Origin: Pseudocercospora fijiensis CIRAD86
Lineage: Eukaryota > Ascomycota > Dothideomycetes > Mycosphaerellales > Mycosphaerellaceae
Assembly (NCBI RefSeq): GCF_000340215.1
Contig: NW_006921534.1
Coordinates: 6,375,450-6,439,449, forward strand
DNA: 64,000 nt
Direction: 5' to 3'
Shown here: positions 46,804 through 57,059 of the stretch, piece by piece
Layout of the letters: every line of letters begins with the position of its first letter
Position numbering within the stretch: the stretch's first letter is position 1
The notes under the pieces: generated by a model
What the model was told of the DNA's origin: nothing
Database searches by the model: none
Seen by the model: only the letters and a program-made list of their open reading frames with translations
Made by a program: the position numbers and the translations under genes

Positions 46804-46929
46804 AGCTCGAGGAGCGGGGACTCTAATAGCGTACCTAGCAACTATGTCTTTTATAGCTAAGAATCATACTACTAGACTAACTAGCTAGAAGATAAAATAG
46901 ATAGGAAACATTGAAAATATATACCTTTA

Positions 46930-47545
46930 GGATACTAGACTCTCGGCACTCCTACTAGGAATTTTAGAGGTAGGCTAGGACGTCCTATCTAGACGACTCT
47001 AGTTATAAGGCGACATCTATAATCGGCTATCTAGGGGAAACGGCTCGTTAGCAGGCAACGAGAATATTATCGGCTCTATAGGCGAAGAGCCTAGCTCTCT
47101 TTCGAGCTCCTCCGCCTATTAAATAGAGGCTTCCTCTGCCTTAAGAGCTTATACCTCCCGATCTTCCTTTATACGTAGCGACTTACGTAAGCGACGGACC
47201 TTTACGCGATACTCGAAAAGCTTCCGTATAAGAAGGTCCTCCTCCTTTTCGGCCGCTTCGAGATCTTTAGCTATCTTTAGGCGCGCCTTCCGGATTTTTT
47301 TATACTCTATACGAGTAACTTGTATATTATAGGACTAGCCGTATAGGGCGCACTCGGAGCAGCGACCGGAACGGAGATCGACTTTATAGGATTTATCGGC
47401 CTATTCGTAATAAAAGTAGCGGATCGGCATTTCGAGGCAGTCGGCAAGGATGTTATTTGCGATATTTTCCTTACGCTAACGAGAAGACAAGTCCTTTAAT
47501 AACTTTAGTATAGCAAAGAAGTTGGAATTAGAAAGTTCCGGAATA
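46930..47545 (-). pseudogene. Antisense ORF in element c: Cys-containing coiled-coil protein
   Basis: On the minus strand, opposite to gag-pol and between the chromodomain and the 3' LTR, a frame of about 200 codons reads as protein with only a few RIP-type stops. It has YFYYE, ADKSYKVDLRSGRCSECALY, and then a long basic coiled coil (RIEYKKIRKARLKIAKDLEA, RRLRKSLRIKEDREV). The RSGRCSEC motif followed by a coiled coil resembles uncharacterised fungal proteins with a CxxC near 'RC.EC'. Function unknown. It may be an accessory gene of the retrotransposon or a captured gene. Confidence 0.5.
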
Positions 47546-47561
47546 AGGGACTATCCCGCTT

Positions 47562-47575
47562 AAGGAGGGGGATAG
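47562..47575 (+). promoter_or_regulatory. Polypurine tract of element c
   Basis: AAGGAGGGGGATAG directly upstream of the 3' LTR. Priming site for plus-strand DNA synthesis in LTR retrotransposons. Confidence 0.75.
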
Positions 47576-47921
47576 TATTACGGATCTGATTAGTTAGAGT
47601 CCTTACATAATCTTAGAGCGACGCTAAGACTAGTAGGCTAAGCTATCGCTCTATCTTACTAGGAGCGATAGGAGCGGTCGAGAGCGATAGCGTCGCTTAC
47701 GTCGCTTACGACTATAGACAAGATGTCTCCTTTGTATTTAGGAACGCCGGAATGCCCTTATAGCTCGAGGCGTTTAACTTATATTACCTACTTACTAATT
47801 AGAATTACCTTTATACTAATTATTCTGTCTCTGCCTCCCGCTTATATTAGCCTCTCTAAAGAAGCCTCGGCTTGCACGTAATAAGAAGTTACTTGACGAT
47901 CTGTCGCGAGTAACCGTAACA
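47576..47921 (+). repeat. 3' LTR of element c
   Basis: 346 bp, from TATTACGGATC to CCGTAACA. It keeps the CA end that is mutated in the 5' LTR. Followed by the CTAGA duplication. Confidence 0.93.
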
Positions 47922-48194
47922 CTAGAGCCGAGTCCTTAGAAGCTAGCTATAGTTATAGACTAGGCCCTAAGCTGTAACAGTCCTAAGGGTTTGTAGCTTT
48001 TCGGGGTTAAAGCGATGCCCTCGTTAAGAGGTTTCTCTGCTTGTCGTAACGGCCCCTTAAGATACTTCGGTATCGTCCGTATCGTAGGCTCTTATCGTAC
48101 CCTCGCTTCGGTTATAGCTATTCGTACCTAGAGACTACCTTTAACATACCCGAACCTATTAGATATAAAGAGATAGCCCTACCTTCGGCTCTAA
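47922..48194 (-). other. Element a leader, part 1
   Basis: Sequence directly inside the 5' LTR-a. Its LTR-proximal 70 bases recur at 56680-56750 beside LTR-a copy 4, and the last 18 bases recur beside copy 2. No ORF. Confidence 0.7.
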
Positions 48195-48473
48195 TAAAGG
48201 ACGGAAACTAACACTACTACTACTACTTATAGTAATAGTATAGGCTACCGAGGGTAATATAACCTATAGCAATATAGGTAGCTATATTTAGTAAGATAGG
48301 ATAACGAGACTGTCGCTTAGGCTAATAACTAGAGCCCTACAACATAGGCATTATAGAAGTGTAATATAAACAATGTGCTATACGAGGTTAATAATCTGTC
48401 TACTCTATAGAAGGAGGCCTCTTATATAGGCTTAAAACTAGCCTATAGGTATAGGGCCGGTTACTAGCTAATA
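48195..48473 (-). repeat. LTR-a copy 3 (279 bp), 5' LTR of full element a
   Basis: Same ends and length as copies 1 and 2. Followed by the GTAG duplication (48474-48477), after which LTR-b continues. Confidence 0.85.
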
Positions 48474-48938
48474 GTAGGTAAGGTTGTATCCGTAGGCGTA
48501 GTAACAATAGCAAGTAATATTAATAATAGCGGCGCTAGTCGTCCTAGTGCTAACTTTACCTTGCTTTCGATTTCCTCCTTCGACTAGTAGTACACTCCGC
48601 AATACTATTACTAATATAGCCGTATCCGTCCTTTCTTAATAGCAATACACTCCGTAATACTATTACTAATATAGCCGCGCTAGCCGCGCCGTCCTCGCCG
48701 ATTGCCTAGGCCTTAAGGCCTCGATAGAATAAGGGAATAAGAGGGGGACCTAAATACTAGGAGAAGGGCCTTATAGGGCGCGTTAGTAGAGAGGTAGTTT
48801 CCTAAAAGAGCAGCGGATAGTTAACGCGTTATAGCGCGCTTATTAACACTCGGTGCGCGTTTACTATAGTAGTATAGTCTTATTATCCTAGTTTGCCGGC
48901 CTCTAATTAGTTAGCTAATAGTACCCCGGGGGTAGTAT
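48474..48938 (-). repeat. LTR-b, second part of the left LTR of element b1
   Basis: Continues the LTR interrupted at 28463 and matches 57857-58314. It ends in palindrome P7, which therefore forms the LTR terminus facing the internal region. Confidence 0.8.
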
Positions 48939-48941
48939 TAT
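48915..48941. repeat. 27-bp palindrome, copy P7
   Basis: Arms CTAATAGTACCCC and GGGGGTAGTATTA at the inner end of the LTR of element b1. Confidence 0.8.
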
Positions 48942-48959
48942 TCCTAGGCGACATTATAG

Positions 48960-51900
48960 GCCCTTAGCCTTCTTCTTGTTCTTTACACTAGTCTAATACT
49001 TATCTAACAACTTAGTTATATCTTTAAAAGAACCTTTAGCTTCCTACGAGTCCTATTTAGGCGAATAGCCTTACTACCTTAATAGGTACTCCTTCTTGCC
49101 TTATCTAGTCCGGTGCTTTAGGATACGTTCTATAGACTATAGTTCTTTACTATTAGCTAGTATGTCCTCGGATTTAGTAGGTACTTCATCCCCTTCGCGC
49201 AGGTAGTACGGCTTAAGGAGGGATACATAGAAGGTATTATAGATAGTGTAATAAGGTAGAAGCTATAACTAATAGGCCTAGGTACCCCTAGGTTCTCGGA
49301 TACGGAAAGGGCTAATGTACCTTAGTACGAGTTTAGGCCTTGTTTTACTATTAGGCGAGGGGTGTTTGCGGATATAGAGGTTCTTCGTACTAAGTATAAC
49401 TAGGTCGCCTTACTTAAAGATTATTAGAAGGTAGTGTTTGTTATAGTAGGCCTTCTAATAGGCCTAGGCCTTTGCTAGTTTGTTAGCTATCTTAGCGTAA
49501 ATTTCCCGCATCTTTTGAACCCTCTTAATAGCCGCTAGTGTCTTAGGTATTAGTACTTAATACGCTTCCCTTTCCTTACGCTCGGCCTCGAGCGATAAGG
49601 GGTCTTATAGTATAGTAGCGTTCTAGCCTATTATAGCGAAATAAGGTAACACCTTAGTAGATAAGTAGATACTATTATTGTATACGAATTCCGTAGGTTA
49701 TAGGAGATTGACCTAATCCTTAGGGTTCTCGTTAATGTAACTACGTAGGTACTGCTATAGGGTAGCATTCTGTCTCTCTGTTTGACCGTTAGTCTATAGA
49801 TAGAAGGCTATTAACAGCCGATGCTTTAGTCTTAGCTATAGGCATATTTCGCTCTAATAGTGCGATATAAATATCGAGCCCCTATCGGAGACTATCCCCT
49901 TAGGGGTTCCCTAATAGGTATAGAAGATGCTAGTCTATAGCGCCTCTGCTATATTAATAGCAGTCTAATCCTTACGCGCCGGGATATATCGAGCGCCTTT
50001 AGTAAATCGATCTACTATAATAAGAATAGCATTATATACGTCCTTGCTGCCCCTACGTTTAGTAGGCGGAAGGCCTGTAATAAAGTCTATTATAAGCTCT
50101 ACAAATAGCTTATAAGGGATTAGTAAGGAGGATAACTCGCTAAAAGGCTAATACTTTAGTGCCTTAATACGTTAGTATACGGTATACGTATTAACGTATT
50201 CCTTTATATCCCGCTTACTATTTAGCTAGTAGTATGTGCGCGATAGTAGCTCGTGCGACCTCTCTATACTATAGTAACCGGCAAGCTTACTATTATAGTA
50301 TCGCTTAAGAAGTTCTTATCGGATCGAATATTTAGCGGGGATATAGTATCTACCCTTAAACTTTAAATAACCTTTGTTATCGATCGACTAGTTACTCTTA
50401 CTAGATCGAGTCGTTCGCCTACTTATAAGCTTGTCGATACGTTTAGTAGCAAAGGCGTCCCTCTACTAAGTACGTAATAGCTTATTTATAAACGATTAAC
50501 TATCCCTATTTGCAAGGTTATTTAATAGCACCCTCGCTATTAAACGAGGTACGTATTATATATATCTAATAGCACTAGTAGCCGGATTAACTATAGTAGT
50601 GCTATCGCTATTACTATATATTGCGATGTCGACTAGGGAGTTATTATAACTTCTCCTATCTATGTCCTTAGCCCTTGCCTTAATACGTACTATTAATATA
50701 GCAAGAGCATTAATATACTTTAAGCTATCGTAGAGTCCGGTAAGCCGCTTATCTTACGCGTGCTTATTAACAATACGGGCTATAGCAATCTTATACTATA
50801 GGGTTAGAAACAAAGAATTAATATGTTAGGTCTCGCTATCGTAATTAGGTCGCCTCGATAGGCTATTAGTAGGGTTACTTACGCCTAGCCGGTATAATAT
50901 ATTAAAATCGAACCCGGCGAGGTAGACGGCCTATCTTACCTGTCGACCTATAACTCTAGTAACCTTAGTAATGCTACGGAGGTTGTTATAGTCCGTATAG
51001 ACCTGTATTATATATTAAGCCCTATCGAGGTAGTGCCTCTAGTACTTAAAGGCCTCGATAATAGCTAGGAGCTCTTACTCGTAGGTCTCGTAGCGACGCT
51101 TAGTATTAATTATCTTCCGCGAGAAGAAGGCAATCGGGTGCTAGTAATAGTTATTATCTAATTGCTAGATATAATAGCCGATATAGCGAACTTAAAGCGT
51201 TAGTCTCAATTCGGATCTACTTGTTTAGTACGAAATAGTATAATAAGGGGACTTTAGTAAAGCGTCGCTTTAGACCGTTAAAAGCGGCTTATACTCTATT
51301 AGTCTATTTGAACTCTCTAGTCGGGTTAGCCTTAGTTTTAGTAAGCTTAGTTAGTAGCATTACATACCTCGAATAGCCCTTAATAAATCGGCGATAGAAG
51401 TTAGTAAAACCGAGGAACGACTATAGCTCCTTAATTAACGTAGGAACAGGCTATTTAGTAATGGTTTTGATCCGATTAGGATTAGCCTTAATACCCTTAG
51501 TTAATACGAGGAAGCCGAGGAATAATACCTCTTTTATAGCAAAGGTATATTTAGAAGGCTTGCAATATAAGCTATAGGCTCGTAGGCGATCGAGTACCTT
51601 ACGGACTATAGCCTAGTGCTCCGCAATATTAGGGGAGTATATATAAACTAGGATGTTATCTAGGTAAACTAGACAGAGGTAGTCCAATAGGCCTAATAGG
51701 GCCTAATTGATATAGGACTAGAATGTAGTAGAGGCATTAGCTAGCCTAAATAGCATAACTAAGTACTCGAAATAGCTATAGCGAGTACGGAAGGCTATCT
51801 TCTATTTATCGCCCTTACGGATACAGATGCGGTAACAGGCGTCCTTAATGTCTAATATAGTATAGTAGTAGGTACTAGAAAGGCGGTCGAGGGTCTTATT

Positions 51901-52850
51901 AATAAGCGGGAGTGGATAGCGGTCTTTAATAGTAATAGCGTTAAGCCCTCTATAATTAATATATAAACGCAGGCCGCTATCCTTCTTTAGCACGAATAGG
52001 ATAGGTATACTAGTAGGGCTATTGCTATATCGAATTCGACTATTAGCTAGGTTTTCCTCTAGGTACTTACGCAGTATAGCAAGCTCTCGTTTACTAAGGT
52101 TGTAGAGGGGGCTAAAAGGAACCTCCTTGCCCTCTATAATATTAATCTTATAATCCGTCTCTTTAAACATAGGCAATGTCGATACTAGGTAGTGTTTAAA
52201 CATATTAATATAGGTCTCTCGAATAGGTTCTAGTATACGCTTAAGTTGTTTAGGATCTATGCTATTAGGGGGCACTAGTTTATCGTTATTACTATCGAGC
52301 AGGTCGGCCGTCGGATTAGCTAGGGTTAGGTTGCTAATAAATAGGACCCTAATATTATTAGGGCACTCGCTAATATTAATATGTTTAATGTCCTCTTTCC
52401 TAGCGATTCTAAATCGCTACTATTAACTGCCTAAGTCTATAACTATAGTATAGTACTTAAGAATAGGGTTGCTAATAATAATCTTAGATAGGAGGCTATC
52501 TATGTCTACTACGTAGGCAGTAAAGTTTAGTAGGCACTTATTGCCGAGGTCGTCTCTTAGGGCTATATAGATATAGTAGGCTCCGTAGGTTAAGTGCCGA
52601 GCGTTATTAAACTAAGCAAGGGTTAGTAGGTTAGTCCTAGGCAGTTGTCGAAGGTCTAATTACTTAGCTAGGCGATGGCTAATAAAGGCACTAACTGAAT
52701 TTCCTAGATCTAGTATAACCTTAGTCTTATAGTTAGTCCTATGCGTGTCCGATACGAGATAGGTACGTATAATAGCTAGTATAATGTCGATAGTCTTACG
52801 CCGCATAAGGCTAATAGTTAGTACGGCGCTTATTCTTTTTTCGAAGGACC
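48960..52850 (-). pseudogene. Element b1 pol with chromodomain, broken
   Basis: In order on the minus strand: protease-like LDLGNSVSAFISHRLAK (about 52710-52660); RT from 52275 with a 157-codon open stretch (SPLYNLSKRELAILRKYL, SPTSIPILFVLKKDSGLRLY, INYRGLNAITIKDRYPLPLI); the catalytic box YLDNILVY (about 51660-51640) with the second Asp changed to Asn; RNase H and integrase with RIP stops; and a C-terminal chromodomain (KKEYLL..GYSPK and EAKGSFKDITKLLDKY, 49110-48990). Similar to MAGGY/Tf1-like chromoviruses of fungi. Confidence 0.85.
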
Positions 52851-52859
52851 GATAGGGGT

Positions 52860-54230
52860 AGCATTAGCGGCTAAAAGGTACTTACGGTGCTTAGCGGTAG
52901 CACGGTCGATTCGGGCTTAGTCCTTAGGTTTGTCGTATTAGCTTAGTAGATAGCTAGTACTATTATAGTTGAAGCACTTCAACCCGGTTAGGGGATTGCT
53001 ATAGCCGCTATTGCTACTATTATTAGTTAAGCGATTAGTATTATAGGGATACGAGCCCCTTCTACGGCCCCTATTACGACCTCCTCTATATAGCCGCCGG
53101 CTACGGCCTCTTCTACGATCGTTACTATTCCTATTATTAGCATTGTTGTCTTAGTAGGAACCTTAGTTTCCTCCGCGGCTACGGTTGCTACGGTTACTAG
53201 TAGGTCGGATCCTTAATTCTAGTCGTTACTAGAGCTAGACAGCTCGTTTAGCAGTTTCGACTTCAACTATAAATTAAATGCGTATAAGATTAGCCTGTTT
53301 AAACATACGGCGGCGGTCTAATTTAAGGACTAATTCCTATCTCAATTTAGGGCGTATTTCGGAGATCTAGATAGAATTAGTTTTAGTCGGGAGGTTATCT
53401 TCGAGGGTCTTTAAATAGGCCTTAAATAAGCGAGCCGATTAATTAGTCTTTTGTTTAGCTCGAAGGTACTAGTCCTAAGCGTATTGTTGCCTTAGTATAG
53501 GGTTTCTAAGGGTGTCTAGTATAATAGTTTTATAGGTCTGCTACTAAATAGCAGTCTAGTTATTAAGGGAGTTAAAATAGTTATCCTAGGTGCGTTTTAG
53601 GTCGCCGTTAATGTACTATATAGCATAGACGACTAGTAAATAGTTATTTAGTAGGGCCCTTAGTGCGTTTCGTTAGTTAAGCTTATAGTTACGAATGTAG
53701 TCGTTGTATTACTTTCGACTAGAGCTATTAAACACGGTATAGTCCTTAAGTTTAGCATCCTTCTTCTAGACTAGGACTAGTAGTAAGGAAGGCCCTACTA
53801 TCGGCTTAGTGTTAGTTGTTAGGGCCTCCTAAAGGCGGCGAATTTCGAGAAGGTTATCCTTTAGCTATTGTTCTTAACGTAGGGTAGTAAGCCTATTTTA
53901 GGTAGCTTCTTAGAGTCTCCCTACTAGTTAGGGGCTAAAGGCTAGCTAGCTATATCGTCGATTGACAATATTATTAAGAATATCGTTAATAGGCAATTCT
54001 AGATTATTACCTAGAATTATAGGTTCTTCTTTAATAGGCTCTCCGGCAGGCTCTTTAGTAGGAGGCACTTTAGTAGGCACTTTAGCGGGAACTGTACTAC
54101 TAGCGTTGTTATTGCTAGCGCTGCTAGCGGTAGTACGGTTATTGTTTCGTAATAAACCGGCTATTATAAGGGGCGACACTAATAATGTATTGTTAGCCCC
54201 TAAGATACGGATATAGCGGAATTAGTAGAT
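52860..54230 (-). pseudogene. Element b1 gag, broken
   Basis: Gag of b1. It has a Pro/Thr/Lys-rich linker with repeated VPTKVPPTKEPAG-type units (54100-54030). Its C-terminal zinc knuckle at about 52985-52940 reads CFNYNSTSYLLS, with one Cys and one His turned to Tyr. The C-terminus contains AANATPIGPSKKE, whose codons carry one arm of the palindrome (TAATGCTACCCC). Confidence 0.7.
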
Positions 54231-54436
54231 ATCGGCTTAGTTTGCTTAACTTAGTGTAATAGGCCGTATAGAAGGCCTTACTTAATAATTAGTACGGTTG
54301 TTTCGATAGAATAGTACGTATAGGTCCCGTTCTTCGGGCGCAATATAGTTAGATTAGTCTTATTCGTAGCTATACCGCTAAAAGCTTGAAATAAGGACTA
54401 TCTAGCTACTGCCCTTAAAGGGTAGATCGAATACTA

Positions 54437-54634
54437 TATAAGAAGGGTTATATTAGCAGGTAGATAGGGTAGTAGTAGGTACGAGTAGTATTCGATAAGG
54501 ATCTAGGAAGAGAGGGAGGAAGGTAAGTAAGTTAGCCTATTGCTAAGCGCTAAGCCCTGCCTAAGGCATTAAGACCCTAGCTTTACTCGAGCCCGGTTAT
54601 ATGCTAATTACGTATAATCTCTTTAGTCCTAACA
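54437..54634 (-). repeat. Middle LTR-b, left part
   Basis: Matches 27536-27735. It is cut by a truncated copy of element a and resumes at 57060. The last 41 bases (from CCGGTTATAT) are repeated at 57060-57100, so the break carries a 41-bp duplication rather than the usual 4 bp. Confidence 0.75.
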
Positions 54635-54640
54635 ACATTA

Positions 54641-56750
54641 GCCTATACGCCGTCCTACTAATAGCGACGACGAAGGATATCGAAGGTACCCTCCGCTACC
54701 CGGTAGCCGAGCTTATCGTAAACGGAACGAAGGATTTCTTATCGGGCTACTAGATCGTTAATAATACGCTAGAGCGGTATATTAACTATAGCCTATCGCT
54801 AAAGGATACGATCCTTAATAAGGAACCTCCGAGAATAGCGAATAATACGATAGTATTAACTCTTTAATAGACCGGGAGCTCTCTTCGTATAAGTAAGGAA
54901 GTAGGCGATATTATAGAAGTCGTCGGAGTAGACCCTATTAAGGATATTATCCCTACCTAGTTCGCCCGCCTTAGTATCGTCCTAGTCCTCGCCGTTAGTA
55001 GTAGGGTCTTCGTTAGGCTAGTTACTAGGTTAGTCGTCGGTAGTAGGCCTAGTAATTACCGGTATAGCGTTAATATAGAAGGTAGTAAAAAAGGTACGGT
55101 TAATAACCGCGTCGATTTCCTCTTCTTCTATTATCTCGGCGATGTCCTCTTCTATAGTAGGCCTTCTAGAAAGGCTATCCGGTCTAGTATACTTCTTACT
55201 AGGAATATAGAAGACGTCGAAATTAAACAAATAGATCTAGGCAACCTACCGAGCTATCGTAGAGTTAGGTAGGTCGGAGGCTATACGGTTAAGTTAATAG
55301 ACTAGTATCTAAGCGTCGACTTCTAGGCGAAAGAACACTCTAAAGAGCTAAGGTCGGAACTTCTTAAGAGCCTTATAGACACTAAGGCACTCTCGCTTAC
55401 TAGTATCGTATCGGGCCTCGATTAGTTTCTATAGACCGGACTCGTACCGGATAGGGTAATATAAGGAGGGCTCCTTACGATTATACTATATTAGTATCTC
55501 GCCGTAGCCTTCCCCGCTCGAGTCGATAGCAATAATTAGTAGACCTACGCCTTCCGAGTAGTTAATAGAGGTAAGCGTAGGCGCGCTAACAAGTGCCTTA
55601 GTAACCTTGTCCTTAGCGGCTTAGTAAACGGAGGTCTATTTAAACTCTGTATCCTTCTTAAGCAAGGCGTATAGAGGCTTGTATACTAACGCAAAGTTTT
55701 CGACCTAGATACGGAAGTAGGAGACTACTCTAAGCTAGATCCGGATATCTTTCTAATAGGTAGGGTCGGGCTAGGACACAATCTTTAGGACCCGTACATT
55801 ATTAGGATAGCGGCCGTTCTTATTAGTTACAAACCCGACAATATTTATTCGTTTATATAGGAGCTAAAGCTTCTCCCTATATACCGTTAGGTTAGCTCGC
55901 TCTAGGTCGTAGAGGACACTATCGAGGTTCTAAATATATTCGAGAAAGAACCTACGGATGCTAGGCTCTACTTCTTCGTTATTATACCTAGTTTTAGGCC
56001 CTTTAATGCCGATGTCGTTAAGGAAAGGCATCGTAGTATAGGAAATGTAAGCCGCGAGGACTTAGTTTATAATACGTACGAACTAGGCTACTAAGTTAGT
56101 CGCCCCTTAGGGAAGAGTAGTTTATCGGTATAGTCTAAGAGGCGTTTCGAAACTAGTTAGGTCTCTACTATTAGGGTAGAGAGGTATCTAGTCGTAGCCC
56201 GAGAACATATTAACTAGTAAGGCTACTATACAGTTAGCAAAGGCTTCTAAGAACCTATTAGTCTCCGGAGGAAGATTAGTATCTCTAATCGTAACTGCGT
56301 TAAACTTCTAGGTAGCGTTAATTAGCCGGTACTTCTTTAGCTCCCTAGGAGCTGTCTTCTTCTAAACTAGGAAGTATAGATTGCGATACGAGGCATAGGA
56401 AGGCTCTAAGGTGCTAGCCTTTACACGCTACCGTATTATGTCCTTAACTATACCTCTTAGGCTTAGGTTTAGCTTAAACCCTAGGTAAGCCTAAGGCTTA
56501 TACTCGATCGTTCGGATCCTCTATAGAGGGGCAACCTCCGGATTGATCCTGCCTAGATACGTAAAGTTATATACTAATACGGCTTCGCGGTTGTATAGAA
56601 GCTCGTATAGCAAATCTAGCTTAAGATCCGAAAGCTCGATACTAGGTTTAATATTCGCTAGTCTCTCCGGCGTTAATTCGTGCCTAGAGACTACCTTTAA
56701 TATACCCGAACCTATTAGATATAAAGAGATAGCCCCACCTTCGGCTCTAA
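54641..56750 (-). mobile_element. Truncated second copy of element a (a2)
   Basis: 54641-56678 matches 34970-37010 (integrase to N-terminal pol of element a) at high identity. It then joins directly to the LTR-proximal leader (56680-56750), so gag and the leader remainder are deleted. The 3' half (end of integrase, ORF3, 3' LTR) is missing. RIP-mutated. Confidence 0.8.
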
Positions 56751-57059
56751 TAAAGGACGGAAACTAATACTACTACTACTACTTATAGCAATAGTATAGG
56801 CTACCGAGGGTAATATAGCCTATAGCAATATAGGCAGCTATGTTTAGTAAGATAGGATAACGAGACTGTCGCTTAGGCTAATAACTAGAGCCCTGCAATA
56901 TAGGCATTATAGAAGTGTAACATAAACAATATACTATACGAGGTTGATAATCTGTCTACTCTATAGAAGGAGGCCTCTTATATAGGCTCAAAACTGGCCT
57001 ATTCAAAACTAGCCTATTCAAAACTAGCCTATAGGTATAGGGCCGGTTACTAGCTAATA
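56751..57059 (-). repeat. LTR-a copy 4 (309 bp) with 15-bp repeat expansion
   Basis: Same ends as the other LTR-a copies but 30 bp longer. A 15-bp unit (CAAAACTAGCCTATT) is present three times around 56988-57032, against one in the others. Less RIP at some sites (keeps CTGG, CTGC). Confidence 0.82.

Larger units (their letters stand above)
41024..47921 (+). mobile_element. Element c: complete chromovirus (Ty3/gypsy), RIP-mutated
   Basis: 6898 bp with two 346-bp LTRs and a perfect 5-bp target duplication CTAGA (41019-41023 and 47922-47926). Plus-strand gag-protease-RT-RNase H-integrase-chromodomain, then a 3' region with an antisense ORF and a tRNA-like segment, and a polypurine tract (47562-47575, AAGGAGGGGGA) directly before the 3' LTR. 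It inserted into the leader of element a, so it is younger than a. No frame is intact. Confidence 0.93.
29299..48473 (-). mobile_element. Element a: 12.3-kb Ty3/gypsy retrotransposon with three ORFs, carrying element c
   Basis: In minus-strand order: LTR-a (48473-48195), leader (48194-47922, interrupted by element c at 41024-47921, then 41018-40624), gag-protease (about 40500-37410), pol (about 37400-33657), ORF3 (32516-29766), and LTR-a (29577-29299). Removing c and one CTAGA leaves about 12.3 kb. That leader, pol and LTR-a belong together is confirmed by the second copy at 54641-57059. That ORF3 and LTR-a belong together is confirmed by the repeat at 28743-29270. All frames are RIP-broken. 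Confidence 0.78.
48939..54436 (-). mobile_element. Element b1 internal region (chromovirus), RIP-mutated
   Basis: Minus-strand chromovirus of the same family as b2 (58315-63887), about 5.5 kb, with gag on the right and pol ending in a chromodomain on the left. The right LTR begins at 54437. The bases inside it on the minus strand read TAGTATTCGATC, a likely primer-binding site whose TGG became TAG. Confidence 0.85.

Noticed and set aside
53962..54216. Plus-strand Leu/Gly/Thr-rich ORF, also at 63405
   Set aside because: Antisense of the gag linker of family b.
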